Shown piece after piece: positions 43,124 through 50,091 of a stretch of 64,000 nucleotides of DNA. The position numbers and the translations under genes were made by a program. The DNA comes from T3SED10-260 sp035363255 (GTDB lineage: Bacteria; Caldisericota; Caldisericia; UBA6126). Within the stretch, counting starts at the first letter, position 1, and the number at the start of each line of letters is the position of its first letter. The stretch is from the NCBI GenBank assembly GCA_035363255.1, contig DAOSES010000006.1, forward strand, positions 39,433 to 103,432, read 5' to 3'. Below the pieces are notes generated by a model. It saw only the letters and a program-made list of their open reading frames with translations, did not search any database and was not told where the DNA came from.

Positions 43124-43834
43124 ATGGATTTGACCACTTTATTCAAGCTGAGTTATGGATTATATATCGTAAACTCAGCGTATGAGCAAAAACGTAGTGG
43201 ACAGGTAGTCAACGTGGTTTTCCAGATTTCAGCCGAACCACCCACCATTGCCACCAGTATCAATCGCAACAATTTTACCCACGAATTGATTAGCCAAAGC
43301 AAACGATTCACTGTCATGATACTTGAAAAAGATACTCCCCTTTCCCATATTGGCAGGTTTGGTTTCAAATCGGGCAGAGAATTGGATAAGTTCGACGGAT
43401 TGGAACTGATGACCGATAAGCTCAATGTTCCTATCATCAAAGATTATTGCGTGGGATATCTCGAAGTTGAGGTAGAAAAATCCATTGAAGTAGAAACCCA
43501 CACCATTTTTATCGGCAAATTGATCAGCGCAGAGCAGTTAAACAAAAAAGAACCCATGACTTATGCCTATTACCATGAAGTCAAACGAGGCACCACTCCT
43601 CCAACTGCCGCAACCTATCAAAAATCAGGCGAGGATAAAGCTTCATCAATACCACCCAAGGAGGGTAAAAACATGTCTAAGTATCGATGTGTGATTTGTA
43701 ATTATGAGTATGATCCTGAGGTTGGCGATCCCGATTCCGGCATTGCTCCTGGCACCCCTTTTGAGGAAATCCCAGAAGATTGGGTTTGTCCCATCTGCGG
43801 AGCTGGCAAGGATCAATTCGAAAAGATTGCTTAA
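43124..43834 (+). CDS. hrb: High-molecular-weight rubredoxin (flavin reductase-rubredoxin fusion)
   Basis: A 236-aa cytoplasmic protein. Residues 1-~165 form an FMN-binding split-barrel flavin reductase (TIATSINRNNFTHELI, FGFKSGRELDKF). A ~20-residue linker follows, then a complete rubredoxin (CVIC...CPIC, Fe(Cys)4). In Moorella, Hrb is the NAD(P)H:FprA electron carrier, and here fprA follows directly, so the same pathway is expected: NAD(P)H to FMN to rubredoxin to FprA. ATG 43124 has the best distance to GGAGGTG. ATG 43121 is one codon longer. A strong internal start precedes the rubredoxin part. Confidence 0.92.
   Translation: MDLTTLFKLSYGLYIVNSAYEQKRSGQVVNVVFQISAEPPTIATSINRNNFTHELISQSKRFTVMILEKDTPLSHIGRFGFKSGRELDKFDGLELMTDKLNVPIIKDYCVGYLEVEVEKSIEVETHTIFIGKLISAEQLNKKEPMTYAYYHEVKRGTTPPTAATYQKSGEDKASSIPPKEGKNMSKYRCVICNYEYDPEVGDPDSGIAPGTPFEEIPEDWVCPICGAGKDQFEKIA
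43658..43675 (+). promoter_or_regulatory. Internal ribosome binding site and ATG for a free rubredoxin
   Basis: Inside hrb, AAGGAGG (43658-43664) lies eight bases before an in-frame ATG (43673) that is exactly the natural first residue of rubredoxin (MSKYRC). Re-initiation here would give a stand-alone 53-aa rubredoxin in addition to the fusion. This SD is as strong as any used by full-length genes in this window. Confidence 0.6.
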
Positions 43835-43906
43835 TTTCTATTGCTAAGGTCGGAAGCAAGCTCTTCCAGCCTTGTTTTGTCTAATCGTATCTGAGGAGGT
43901 AATATA

Positions 43907-45079
43907 ATGGCATGCTTACGTCCAGTAGCGCATGATGTTTATTTTGTTGGAGCCATGGATTGGAACCGTCGTCTGTTTGATTCTTTGATTCCCCTGCCGG
44001 ATGGTACTTCCTACAATGCTTACCTCGTCAAAGCTAGTGAAAAAACAGCCTTGATTGATACCGTCGATCCTGTGATGTGGGACTTGCTCGATACCTTGCT
44101 GGATAAAAGCTGTGCAGGATCCCTTGACTATATCATCATCCAACATTCCGAGCAGGACCATGCAGGCTCTTTGCCAAAGGTGCTTCAAAAGTTCCCCATG
44201 GCAAAAGTAGTATGCAACAAAACCTGCAAAGACCTACTTATAACACACCTACACATTGCTGAAGACAAGTTTATGGTCATCGAAGATGGGCAAACCCTCT
44301 CCTTGGGCAATCGTACCCTGCAATTCAAAAACACACCCTGGGTGCATTGGCCTGAGACCATGGTCAGCTTCCTTCAAGAAGACCGTATCCTCTTTTCCTG
44401 CGATTTCTTTGGATCCCATATGGCCTCGAGTGAGTTGTTTTACGAAACTGGGGATAGTAGTTTTTATGAACCTTGCAAACGCTACTTTGCAGAAATCATG
44501 CTTCCATTTCGTCGGATTATAGCCAAAAACATGGATATTGTCTCTCAGCTTGATCCGCTCATGATCGCTCCTTCCCATGGACCTATTTTCAAGGATCCGA
44601 GCATGGTGATGAAGGCTTATGCCAGATGGATCAACGATGAAACTGCCGATGAAGTGATCATAGCCTATGTTTCTATGCATGACAGCACCCGTTTAATGGC
44701 TGAAGCCCTGACACAGCTCCTTTTAGATCGCCGGGTGAAAGTAAAAGTCTTTGATTTGGTGCATGCGGATCTTGGAAAAGTTGCCGAAGCCCTGGTGGAT
44801 GCAAGAGTCTTGTTGCTTGGTTCTCCTACCGTGCTTGCTGGGGCTCATCCTGTAGCAGCCAATGCCGCCTTTTTAGTCAACGCTCTTCGTCCCAAAATAC
44901 GCTACGCTGGCGTTTTTGGCTCTTACGGCTGGGGTGGAAAGATGGTAGAGCAGATCGCAGGAATGCTTTCAGGGCTCAAACTGGAACTACTCCCCACCGT
45001 ATTAATCAAAGGCATGCCCCGAAAAGAAGACTACCAACAACTCCAAGTCCTTGCTGACCACATCGCCTCCCTCCCCTAA
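43907..45079 (+). CDS. fprA: A-type flavoprotein (FprA), diiron oxygen/NO reductase
   Basis: A 390-aa flavodiiron protein that reduces O2 to water and/or NO to N2O, protecting anaerobes. The N-terminal metallo-beta-lactamase-like diiron site is complete: His80-x-Glu82-x-Asp84-His85 (HSEQDH), His147 (VHWPE), Asp166 (SCDFFG) and His224 (SHGP). The C-terminal ~145 residues are a flavodoxin domain (VSMHDSTRLMAE, then GSPTVLAGAHP) for FMN. The electron donor is expected to be the adjacent Hrb. A strong GAGGAGGT precedes the ATG. A REP-like hairpin begins on its stop codon. Confidence 0.95.
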   Translation: MACLRPVAHDVYFVGAMDWNRRLFDSLIPLPDGTSYNAYLVKASEKTALIDTVDPVMWDLLDTLLDKSCAGSLDYIIIQHSEQDHAGSLPKVLQKFPMAKVVCNKTCKDLLITHLHIAEDKFMVIEDGQTLSLGNRTLQFKNTPWVHWPETMVSFLQEDRILFSCDFFGSHMASSELFYETGDSSFYEPCKRYFAEIMLPFRRIIAKNMDIVSQLDPLMIAPSHGPIFKDPSMVMKAYARWINDETADEVIIAYVSMHDSTRLMAEALTQLLLDRRVKVKVFDLVHADLGKVAEALVDARVLLLGSPTVLAGAHPVAANAAFLVNALRPKIRYAGVFGSYGWGGKMVEQIAGMLSGLKLELLPTVLIKGMPRKEDYQQLQVLADHIASLP

Positions 45080-45104
45080 CAATTGGGGACGGTTCTTTTT
45101 TGTC
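45078..45104 (+). repeat. REP-like hairpin, AACAA/TTGTT class, at the fprA stop
   Basis: Contains GGGGACGGTTCTTTTTT (45085-45101), flanked by ACAA (45079-45082) and TTGT (45100-45103). It overlaps the TAA stop of fprA (45077-45079). A near-identical copy in reverse lies at 50059-50085 and a relative at 46143-46169. Confidence 0.65.
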
Positions 45105-45168
45105 AATCGAAAACTAAAACGGCAAAGTTTTAAAGGCTAGTCTAAGCTCCATGAGCACTGATATATAT

Positions 45169-45192
45169 AGTTATGCATGAAAATGTATAACT
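45169..45192. promoter_or_regulatory. Inverted repeat upstream of the GNAT gene
   Basis: AGTTATGCA and TGTATAACT form nine-base arms with one G.U pair around a 6-base loop. It lies 81 bp before the GNAT ATG in an AT-rich intergenic stretch, so it could be an operator. No T-tract follows, which argues against a terminator. Confidence 0.3.
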
Positions 45193-45272
45193 CTACTATA
45201 TGTAAAATAGGAATTCCTTATTTGCTAAAATTATATGCAATAGTTTGATATTTCATATACGGAGGAAACCTC

Positions 45273-46151
45273 ATGAATAGAAACGAAATTCAAAATATCT
45301 CTTCAAGTCAAACTCACTATATTATACGTCCAGTCGAGGAAAATGATTACTCCGATGTTGTAAAGATATCTAAGGATATCTGGGATGGCAATGACTACGT
45401 GCCAAAGATTTTTCATACTTGGCTGAATCAGGCAGGTCTTTTCATTGGCGCAGAAGATTTTTCAAGCAAAGAGCTTGTTGCAGTAAGTCATGTGGCACTA
45501 TTACATGATGGTTCAGCTTGGTTGGGTGGTCTTCGTGTACGACCTGACCATCAAGGAAAAGGGATAAGCCACCTGATGATTAAGGCTCAACTTGAGTATG
45601 CCCTGGAAAGGCTTCACCAAGGATTAGTAAAGCGCATTGCTTGTGCCATCTTTACTAAAAATGAAGCTAGCAAACATTTATGCTTATCTTACGGTATGCA
45701 AATTAAACAAAGCTATCTGATTCTCAGTTGGAATGAGGATTGCAAGCCTCGACCTCTTCAAGTGGAACCCTGGGAGCCAAGCTGGGAAGAAATCGAAGCT
45801 TTGCCCTATTTTAGGGATAGCGAGGGACTTATTATTCAATACTTCAAAATGCAGAAAATCAGTCAAGCTTGGTGGGAGCAAGCGAAAAAGGATTTTCAGC
45901 TATTTAAGATCAATGGCACTCGGGGTTGGATTGAACAGAGCCAAGAACCTCACTGTATTGTGCTGGAACCCTCCGTTTCCTCTATTCACGACTGGTTGCA
46001 ATTTGCCAGCGAACGTTTTGGAGAAGATGCAAATACGGTAATATTTCCTAAGCCCAGTCTGGTCGAGGAGTTAAAACAAAGCTCTATAGAAGCATGGTCA
46101 GAATGGGAGTCCGATTGCCTTTACTTTGTTTATGAACCTAAGAACAAGTAG
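45273..46151 (+). CDS. GNAT family N-acetyltransferase
   Basis: A 292-aa protein. The N-terminal half is a GNAT acyl-CoA-binding fold: YIIRPVEENDYSDV at strand 1 and LGGLRVRPDHQGKGIS as motif A (the R/Q-x-x-G-x-G/A pyrophosphate loop). The C-terminal ~130 residues are a poorly conserved second region, possibly a degenerate second GNAT. The acceptor substrate is unknown. SD GGAGG lies before the ATG. The stop codon and the two preceding codons lie inside a REP-like hairpin. It is flanked by REP-type repeats on both sides, so it may be an accessory gene. Confidence 0.82.
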   Translation: MNRNEIQNISSSQTHYIIRPVEENDYSDVVKISKDIWDGNDYVPKIFHTWLNQAGLFIGAEDFSSKELVAVSHVALLHDGSAWLGGLRVRPDHQGKGISHLMIKAQLEYALERLHQGLVKRIACAIFTKNEASKHLCLSYGMQIKQSYLILSWNEDCKPRPLQVEPWEPSWEEIEALPYFRDSEGLIIQYFKMQKISQAWWEQAKKDFQLFKINGTRGWIEQSQEPHCIVLEPSVSSIHDWLQFASERFGEDANTVIFPKPSLVEELKQSSIEAWSEWESDCLYFVYEPKNK

Positions 46152-46169
46152 GGACGGTTCTCATTTGTT
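46143..46169 (+). repeat. REP-like hairpin, AACAA/TTGTT class, on the GNAT stop
   Basis: AACAA (46143-46147) pairs with TTGTT (46165-46169) around a 17-base loop containing GGGACGGTTC. The loop includes the gene's TAG stop (46149-46151). Confidence 0.6.
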
Positions 46170-46203
46170 GTTGAGTACCACAAACCTCGAATCGATGGGG
46201 CAT

Positions 46204-46230
46204 GTGCCAAAGGGATGGGGGTGTTGGCAC
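46204..46230 (+). repeat. REP-like hairpin, GTGCCAA/TTGGCAC class
   Basis: A perfect seven-base stem around a 13-base loop AGGGATGGGGGTG. The loop is one base different from the end of the MITE-like elements, although the stem sequence is entirely different. Confidence 0.6.
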
Positions 46231-46235
46231 GTTAA

Positions 46236-46268
46236 AATGTCGCAAGTGCTGGATCCCCGTGTGACATT
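46236..46268 (-). repeat. REP-like hairpin, AATGTCGCA class, on the stop of the 46.3-48.4 kb gene
   Basis: AATGTCGCA (46236-46244) and TGTGACATT (46260-46268) pair with one G.U. The loop read on the minus strand begins CGGGGATCCAGCACT. It overlaps the minus-strand TAA stop (46269-46267). With the two hairpins before it, this forms a cluster of three different hairpins between two convergent genes. Confidence 0.65.
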
Positions 46269-48435
46269 ATTTTGCCTTTTTCCTTTTGGCAAATAGTATC
46301 CCCCAAATTCCCGCGAGGATCAATGCTGGAACAAGGAAAAACGGGATAGCCCAGGGGGAAGATGCACTTTGAATGGGGCTTGAAGCCTTACTCTCTGGTC
46401 GGGATATCTCTTCATTTATCTCACTTTCCAGCAATTGCACTTCCGTTTCGATTTCCTCCACTTGATTTTTTGCATCTGCATAAAACAAAGAAATCTGCCC
46501 TTCTGAGGATATTTGGAATATCCCTCGGACACCTTGCTCAGTTAACGAAGAGAATAAGTAGGCTTGATCCTCGTGAGTGTAGATATCTTCGGTATACAAG
46601 GAGGTAACTTTGCTTTTATTGGTGCCATCCTTCCGGATTCTATAAACCTCTGTAGGCAAGCGATCAGGGATATAGTAGATCCAATTTTCACTCAGATTGT
46701 AAGTCCTTACAGGCTCTTCGATTAGGGATACTTCATGGGTGCGCTGGTAATCCATACGATACAGATGTTTTTCTTCATTTAAAAAGTAGAGGTGGACAGC
46801 ATCAATGATCAAATCGCTTGCTTTACCCTCTCGCAAAACCTTGTAATCGCTTCCATCGATTCCTACTCGGATAACATTCCCATCCTCTGCTCGTGCATAT
46901 ATTAGATACTTTCCCTTTAAATTCAGACAATAACTATGATCTTTACTGATACCAAAACGCTCCCCAGTAACAAGATGTTGCTTGAAAAGCTGATAACCCT
47001 GAGCTTTAGTTGAAAAGTAAATCCAAGGATCCTGCACCAAATAAGAAGCAGGGAAATCCAGGATTTGCCTGGGCTTCGCGCTTTTCCATGGATCCAAAAA
47101 GAGGGTTCCAGAGTAGATGGAATCTCGATTGACATAATCCTGCCTATACAACAAACCTTGCGAAGTGTAGCGGATATCATACCAAAGAGCATCATCTTTG
47201 ATAAGCTCTTCTTCATCAGTAATTAGGGACTTGTGGATGATCTTGCCACTGAATACTCCATCAGAATACAAAAAATACACCTGATTCTCATGGAAACTCA
47301 TGTGCCCCCTTGAATTTCGGTAAGGGATGAGTGCTTGATTGTTTTCATCCAGTTCTTGGGTTTGCGTCTCTTGCGTTATAGGCTTGCTTTCGATTAAGGC
47401 ATCAAAATTACGATGACTTTTATCCATTGGATTAAAAATCTTCCAATTCCAGTTTTGTATATAGAAAACATGATTTTGAGCTATATGAATAGTTCCATCA
47501 GTATTGGAAGCCAAAAGCTCAAGATGCTTTCCATTTGAGTGTATCCGATACAATGTGAATGAATCTGTTGGGTAAGTATATTCAGGAAGATTTTGACCAG
47601 GAGTCTCTGTGACTGAAAAATAAACCCAGGGATCAAGCACATTGATGGATTTGATGCCTTTGAGCTGACTTAGTCGGCTTTTCTTGCTTCCATCTTTTTT
47701 CATGCGATAGAGAGTGTTGTTTTCTTTTGAATGCAGATAATAGATCCAATCCCCTTCCACCAGAAGGAAGCTGGCAGGGTCAGGCCCAATCTGCTTTGCT
47801 TCTGTTCCGTCTCGCTTACAAAACATGATAAAAGCCTCATCGTCCTTGGCTTGGGTGAAGTAAAAGCCTTCCGGGGCAAGATTTAGCTGATGAAGCAATG
47901 AGGTATAGCTTTCAGTGGAGGGCTGGTTTGAGGAAGGGTAAACAGAATACACCGTTTTTTTCTCTGCAATGTTGCTTAAAGACCTTTTGATGATGCTAGT
48001 TGTGGATAGGGAATATATCCATTCACCGTCCCAATGGTAATCAAAGCTGGAGTAAATGGATAAATCATGTCCTTGATCCAGGTTGTTTAGATTTAAGTAC
48101 TGAATACCGACTTGCTCTCTAAACAGCAATTCATCGCCAATGATGTTAATATTATCAACTGTTCGACTTGATGACAAAGGGGTGTACTCCGATCCATCCA
48201 ATTTTGATCGAAACAAGCTACAACCACGGGTGCAATTGGAAAAGTAGATGTATTCTCCTTGCGAAGCGAGAGAACCCCAGTTGTGTAGGTTGCCATTGGT
48301 GTTGCCAGTAATAAAAGTGTTAGTAGCTTGGATTTGATGAATTCGAACTGGAATAACGTTTAAAATGAGAAATAAGGCAAACAAAAGTATTAAGCAAAAC
48401 TGCTTATAAGGGTTTTTTTTTACTTTCATTGACAA
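46267..48435 (-). CDS. Membrane-anchored DUF5050-like beta-propeller protein
   Basis: A 722-aa protein. It has an N-terminal membrane segment (FCLILLFALFLILNVIPV), a long extracytoplasmic region of propeller-like repeats and a C-terminal membrane helix (FFLVPALILAGIWGILFA) with a basic tail. The repeats share YxYF/L followed by LYRxxxDGS (CSLFRSKLDGSEY, TLYRMKKDGSKKS, VYRIRKDGTNKS), the DUF5050 signature also likened to LDL-receptor YWTD propellers. No catalytic motif is visible. It is likely a surface sensor or scaffold. REP-like hairpins lie at both ends: one overlaps its stop, another sits upstream at the stop of the next gene. Confidence 0.8.
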   Translation of the reverse strand: MSMKVKKNPYKQFCLILLFALFLILNVIPVRIHQIQATNTFITGNTNGNLHNWGSLASQGEYIYFSNCTRGCSLFRSKLDGSEYTPLSSSRTVDNINIIGDELLFREQVGIQYLNLNNLDQGHDLSIYSSFDYHWDGEWIYSLSTTSIIKRSLSNIAEKKTVYSVYPSSNQPSTESYTSLLHQLNLAPEGFYFTQAKDDEAFIMFCKRDGTEAKQIGPDPASFLLVEGDWIYYLHSKENNTLYRMKKDGSKKSRLSQLKGIKSINVLDPWVYFSVTETPGQNLPEYTYPTDSFTLYRIHSNGKHLELLASNTDGTIHIAQNHVFYIQNWNWKIFNPMDKSHRNFDALIESKPITQETQTQELDENNQALIPYRNSRGHMSFHENQVYFLYSDGVFSGKIIHKSLITDEEELIKDDALWYDIRYTSQGLLYRQDYVNRDSIYSGTLFLDPWKSAKPRQILDFPASYLVQDPWIYFSTKAQGYQLFKQHLVTGERFGISKDHSYCLNLKGKYLIYARAEDGNVIRVGIDGSDYKVLREGKASDLIIDAVHLYFLNEEKHLYRMDYQRTHEVSLIEEPVRTYNLSENWIYYIPDRLPTEVYRIRKDGTNKSKVTSLYTEDIYTHEDQAYLFSSLTEQGVRGIFQISSEGQISLFYADAKNQVEEIETEVQLLESEINEEISRPESKASSPIQSASSPWAIPFFLVPALILAGIWGILFAKRKKAK

Positions 48436-48468
48436 CCTACCTCCTTATTATATGCTACCTGATTCCAA

Positions 48469-48501
48469 AATGTCGCAAGTGCTACGTCCCCGTGCGACAT
48501 T
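48469..48501 (-). repeat. REP-like hairpin, AATGTCGCA class, after the 48.5-50 kb gene
   Basis: Perfect nine-base arms AATGTCGCA (48469-48477) and TGCGACATT (48493-48501). The loop read on the minus strand is CGGGGACGTAGCACT. It begins six bases past the stop of the minus-strand gene ending at 48508. Confidence 0.7.
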
Positions 48502-48507
48502 AGTCCT

Positions 48508-50043
48508 TTATGGTTCATATTGAAAGACTTCTCCTCTGTTGCTGAGGACAAGATGAGTGTGGTCCTTTCTGGGGATAACAAACAGATCGTATGGAGGGAC
48601 AAAAAAACCAGGCTCATTGGATTCCATCTTTTCGAGAAGTTCGGGCTTATCTTCAAAGGAGGCGATAGGGATGAGTTTGCCAGTTTTGCTTATAGTTCGT
48701 AGTAAAATTTGCTGATGATTGGGCTGACGATAGCTTAGAAGAAAGACAAAAGAATCAAGGAGACGAACTTTCGTGTGCCAATCTTTTTCATGCTTCCAAT
48801 GGTATTGCCACTGGATTTTTTGATCTGCTTTGTTAACGGATGCAAGCCCCTGGTCAAAACTGATCAGAAAACGATCTTCAAGCATTTGCCACTCTTCTAC
48901 CGTTTTCTCCTCATTTAAGCACAATTCACTTTTCAGCTTGCCTGATGTTTTATCAATCCCAAGCAAATAGGATCGCATAAAAGTCTTATCGGAAACCAAG
49001 GAAGAAGTTTGTTGCAGGATTAACCAGCAATGGAGTGAATCTGAAAACAGCTTGGGATGGAAAAAAGACCTTTCCTTGGTTTGATCCACCCATAAGTCTT
49101 GGGGCAATTCAAAACTCCACAACTTATCCAAAGTCCCCTTACCATCCCAGTGATAGCGATCAAGCACTAGCTTTCCCTGGTAGTGGCGATAGAAAAACAA
49201 GGCATCCCCCTCTTGGTGGAATAAATCATCAGCTTTCCAGAGAAGAGCTTCATAGTTTTCTGCTACATGGGCAGTGTTTGACAAGAAATCTGCATTGATC
49301 AGTTTGCCATCCAATCGGTTGAACACCCAATAAAACAAGGTGCTATGTTCTGTGACAAGGTTTTTTGCAGATGAAAGGTCCGAGGGAGCAATTACTTCAG
49401 CATCATAAGAAAACAAAAGAATTTGATCGTTGTTTTCGTAAATAAGTGGTAGAAACTCTGTATTAATAGCAAGTTTAGCTTTGGATTGTTCTACCAATGA
49501 TATGGTCCAACTTGTTTTATCAGTTAATGAAAAAAAAGACATTGTTTCGATGCTCTGTGTTCCGTTCAGAGTGATGTAGTAATCCTCAGCAATGCTTAAG
49601 CTATTCACACCAGAAGTTCCGAGGGTGCTTTCCGCAAGATTAGATTTGGAAAACAAGAGTAAAGTGGTTGTTTTTGAGGCAGAATAAAACCAATAATGTC
49701 TGTTCTCTCCTTCATAGCCTCCAAAATTATAGATTTTTTCACTTTTATCCACGATCTTGCCCGTTGAAGGATCAAAGCGGAAAATGAAGCTATTTCTTTC
49801 TACATCCTCATTGCTTTTAATTAGCAAACCGCCATCCTTGCTATAGTGCAAATCACTCAGGATCGTGTCATTCAGGTCTGTTTTGAGCAAAGGATAAGGG
49901 TTTCTTTTTGCCTGTCTTGGAGGGATTTTCTGAGTTATTAAACGGGAAAAATCAGTGTAATAAGTGTTCGAGCTTTGGCAGGACAGCAAAGATAGGTTAA
50001 AAAGAGCTAATAACGCAAGCAAAATCGCCTTTGAACCGATCAT
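48508..50043 (-). CDS. Lipoprotein with beta-propeller-like repeats, unknown function
   Basis: A 511-aa exported protein with a clear signal and lipobox (LALFNLSLLSC), so it is lipid-anchored outside the membrane. The mature part shows alternating strand patterns such as GIDKTSGKLKSELCL, LFYWVFNRLDGKLINADFL and FRFDPSTGKIVDKS. These resemble PQQ/WD-type propeller blades, but the family is not certain. No enzyme motif is seen. REP-like hairpins flank both ends (48469-48501 and 50059-50085). Confidence 0.72.
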   Translation of the reverse strand: MIGSKAILLALLALFNLSLLSCQSSNTYYTDFSRLITQKIPPRQAKRNPYPLLKTDLNDTILSDLHYSKDGGLLIKSNEDVERNSFIFRFDPSTGKIVDKSEKIYNFGGYEGENRHYWFYSASKTTTLLLFSKSNLAESTLGTSGVNSLSIAEDYYITLNGTQSIETMSFFSLTDKTSWTISLVEQSKAKLAINTEFLPLIYENNDQILLFSYDAEVIAPSDLSSAKNLVTEHSTLFYWVFNRLDGKLINADFLSNTAHVAENYEALLWKADDLFHQEGDALFFYRHYQGKLVLDRYHWDGKGTLDKLWSFELPQDLWVDQTKERSFFHPKLFSDSLHCWLILQQTSSLVSDKTFMRSYLLGIDKTSGKLKSELCLNEEKTVEEWQMLEDRFLISFDQGLASVNKADQKIQWQYHWKHEKDWHTKVRLLDSFVFLLSYRQPNHQQILLRTISKTGKLIPIASFEDKPELLEKMESNEPGFFVPPYDLFVIPRKDHTHLVLSNRGEVFQYEP

Positions 50044-50058
50044 TTTCAGTCCTTCCCT

Positions 50059-50085
50059 AACAAAAAAGAACCGTCCCCGATTGTT
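50059..50085 (-). repeat. REP-like hairpin, AACAA/TTGTT class, after the GND-repeat gene
   Basis: AACAA (50059-50063) and TTGTT (50081-50085) around a 17-base loop that reads TCGGGGACGGTTCTTTT on the minus strand. It begins six bases past the stop of the minus-strand gene ending at 50092. Confidence 0.65.
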
Positions 50086-50091
50086 GGGGTT

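Noticed and set aside
43835..43906. Terminator between hrb and fprA
   Set aside because: A short GGAAG/CTTCC hairpin exists, but no T-tract follows and fprA has its own strong SD close behind. Co-transcription is more likely.
45078..50085. A 5-kb composite transposon bounded by inverted GGGGACGG repeats
   Set aside because: The same repeats occur at every stop codon in this stretch, in the sense of each gene. No transposase or target duplication is visible, so the inverted arrangement follows from gene direction.
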